Positions 5,650 to 6,447 of a stretch of 6,447 nucleotides of DNA are shown here, in pieces. A program made the translations under genes and the position numbers. The DNA is taken from assembly GCA_016219235.1 (NCBI GenBank), contig JACRBO010000098.1, positions 1 through 6,447 of the forward strand, written 5' to 3'. The stretch comes from Chloroflexota bacterium (lineage in GTDB: Bacteria; Chloroflexota; Anaerolineae; Fen-1058). The notes under the pieces are model-generated. The model was not told the origin of the DNA. It worked only from the letters and a program-made list of their open reading frames with translations, and made no database searches. Numbering within the stretch: the stretch's first letter is position 1; the number at the start of each line of letters is the position of its first letter.

Positions 5650-6180
5650 TCATAAAAAGGTAATCGCTCCGGCCCCAATGATATATAGAACGGCAAAGAT
5701 CAGAGGAATCCAATTTTCGATGTCGGTCAGTTGTTTATATATGTTGGGATCTTTTCCCTCTCCTAATATTTTCCACTCTGCAGACCAGTAAGGACTTGAT
5801 GGCAACCGCCTCTCAAATTCAGCAACAACTCTGTACTTTGCTGCATTGAGCTGTCGATATGATTTCATAAGTCGCCACCAAGCGTAGCAAAGAGCAAGCA
5901 CAGCTATCAATGGGAATAGGTTGAGCCACCTATCAGTGATTGTGGGACCCTTCTCATACGAAAATGCAACGACACTAATTATCAGAGTGTGCAGTGTCAA
6001 AAAAAACGTATTTGCTAGATTTCGCCGTGTGCTTATGCGATCTGCCATCTCCACAAGAATCTTGTATTGTTTGAAGAGATGCTCTTGGTATTGTTCTTTC
6101 GAAGGATAGTTCTCAGCTGTGACGTTTTCATTCCATAGATCAGCAGCTATGTCTGTTAGTGGCATGGAAGTTTGATTCAT
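5650..6180 (-). CDS. Three-helix membrane protein, resembles the RipA-like octameric membrane protein family
   Basis: 176 residues read on the minus strand from ATG 6180-6178 to TGA at 5652-5650. The start follows AGAGGA (6190-6185). The N-terminal 55 residues are soluble and helical (YQEHLFKQYKILVEMADRIS, 31-50), followed by RR-LANTFFLTLHT leading into TM1 (about 57-75), TM2 (about 86-104), a basic/polar linker (MKSYRQLNAAKYRVVAEFE, then RLPSSPYWSAEWKILGEGKD), and TM3 (about 157-175), which ends the protein. The order EHL-QYK-VEMADRIS-RR-AN-FFLTL, then LNAAK-RV, then the WKILGEGKD and IENWIPLIF motifs matches what I remember of the RipA-like octameric membrane proteins (named from Francisella RipA), common in accessory regions and loosely similar to SLATT-type two-helix effectors. 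The gene is much more AT-rich than its left neighbours, suggesting transfer. An eight-T tract (6006-5999) crosses codons for FFL. Family match is from memory; function is open. Confidence 0.75.
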   Translation of the reverse strand: MNQTSMPLTDIAADLWNENVTAENYPSKEQYQEHLFKQYKILVEMADRISTRRNLANTFFLTLHTLIISVVAFSYEKGPTITDRWLNLFPLIAVLALCYAWWRLMKSYRQLNAAKYRVVAEFERRLPSSPYWSAEWKILGEGKDPNIYKQLTDIENWIPLIFAVLYIIGAGAITFL

Positions 6181-6184
6181 GATT

Positions 6185-6190
6185 TCCTCT
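6185..6190 (-). promoter_or_regulatory. Ribosome binding site of the three-helix membrane protein
   Basis: On the minus strand AGAGGA stands four bases before ATG 6180. The gap from the preceding minus-strand stop (6223) to this ATG is 42 bases, which fits an operon with its own translation start for the second gene. Confidence 0.55.
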
Positions 6191-6222
6191 GTCTGTTTTG
6201 CCGGCCACAGTAGTTTTGGAAT

Positions 6223-6402
6223 TTACGACGCGCCTTTTATTTTGACGATTCCTAGATCTACCATCCAGTTTTCAATCGCCTTTTGCGTTGATTCTCGCTT
6301 GTCGATCTCGAATTCTTTCCATATCTTGCCTAATATATCGGCACGGATGTTTTGGAATAACTTTTCTTTCCAAAGGGCAAATTGTGTCGTTTGATGATAC
6401 AA
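6223..6402 (-). pseudogene. C-terminal part of an unrecognised gene upstream of the membrane protein, probably frameshifted or truncated
   Basis: On the minus strand this frame runs from just after a TAA (6417-6415) to TAA 6225-6223. Its core reads FALWKEKLFQNIRADILGKI, then WKEFEIDKRESTQKAIENW and MVDLGIVKIKGAS. That is a convincing, charged, helical protein end. Yet it has no good start: only a TTG at 6402-6400 without a ribosome binding site. In another frame, 6445-6272 is open from the right edge and its first part reads GLPVSITSVAFVSSND, also protein-like. Joining the two near 6385-6392 needs a one-base skip (or two lost bases), which suggests a single gene with a frameshift, or a relic. 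It ends 42 bases before the membrane protein gene on the same strand, so the two probably formed an operon. I do not recognise the family. Confidence 0.45.
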
Positions 6403-6447
6403 ATGCGACGGAGGTTATAGAGACAGGAAGACCGCAGTATGTGTCAA

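Noticed and set aside
5999..6006. Eight-base A/T tract in the three-helix membrane protein gene as a programmed slippage site
   Set aside because: The frame is intact across it, and no alternative frame continues with protein-like sequence. Such tracts are common in AT-rich genes.
6179..6394. Plus-strand frame of 71 codons at the right end
   Set aside because: It is antisense to the better minus-strand frame that ends at 6223, and its Phe/Ser/Ile-rich peptide looks like a shadow.
6414..6447. Minus-strand promoter: TTGACA at 6447-6442 with TATAAC at 6419-6414
   Set aside because: The spacing is 22 bases, too far from 17, and the bases may be coding in the edge frame.

Overview
The window (about 6.4 kb) reads as bacterial chromosome from a GC-rich organism. 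The first 5.3 kb is visibly GC-rich. It carries large GT-C and YfhO-type membrane proteins, a deazaflavin (F420)-type nitroreductase-fold protein, and in-frame heptamer repeats of a kind I recall from Chloroflexota (Anaerolineae-like) genomes and MAGs. I therefore suggest Chloroflexota, as an inference and not a proof. There is no rRNA, tRNA, CRISPR array, transposase or replication origin that I can see.

Layout. (1) 3-161: the 3' end of an upstream gene, whose TGA overlaps the next ATG in an ATGA junction. (2) 158-2188: a multi-pass GT-C/GT39-like glycosyltransferase. (3) 2188-4473: a YfhO-family multi-pass membrane protein, joined to the previous gene by a TGATG overlap. These three look like one translationally coupled operon for building or decorating a surface polysaccharide or glycolipid. 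Three different repeat elements sit inside the two membrane genes without breaking them: an ATTACGC heptamer array (171-254), a G-run/C-run palindromic element (about 2561-2662) and an AATCAGC heptamer array (3602-3635). Each falls in a segment predicted to lie outside the membrane. (4) A good extended -10 promoter starts two bases after the YfhO stop and drives a 75-residue two-helix membrane protein (4568-4795), which ends at a near-perfect intrinsic terminator (4812-4847). (5) 4872-5354: an F420-dependent nitroreductase/quinone-reductase-like protein. (6) 5344-5481: a relic of the C-terminus of a second YfhO-like protein, fused onto the end of gene 5.

Near 5580-5650 the base composition changes sharply to AT-rich and the coding strand flips. 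The right end (5650-6447, minus strand) looks acquired. It holds a three-helix membrane protein resembling the RipA-like octameric membrane protein family, often seen in accessory and defence-type neighbourhoods. Upstream of it is a short reading frame (6223-6402) that is probably the end of a larger, frameshifted gene running off the right edge. If the window contains a little-described system, it is this pair, but only its last two members are visible.
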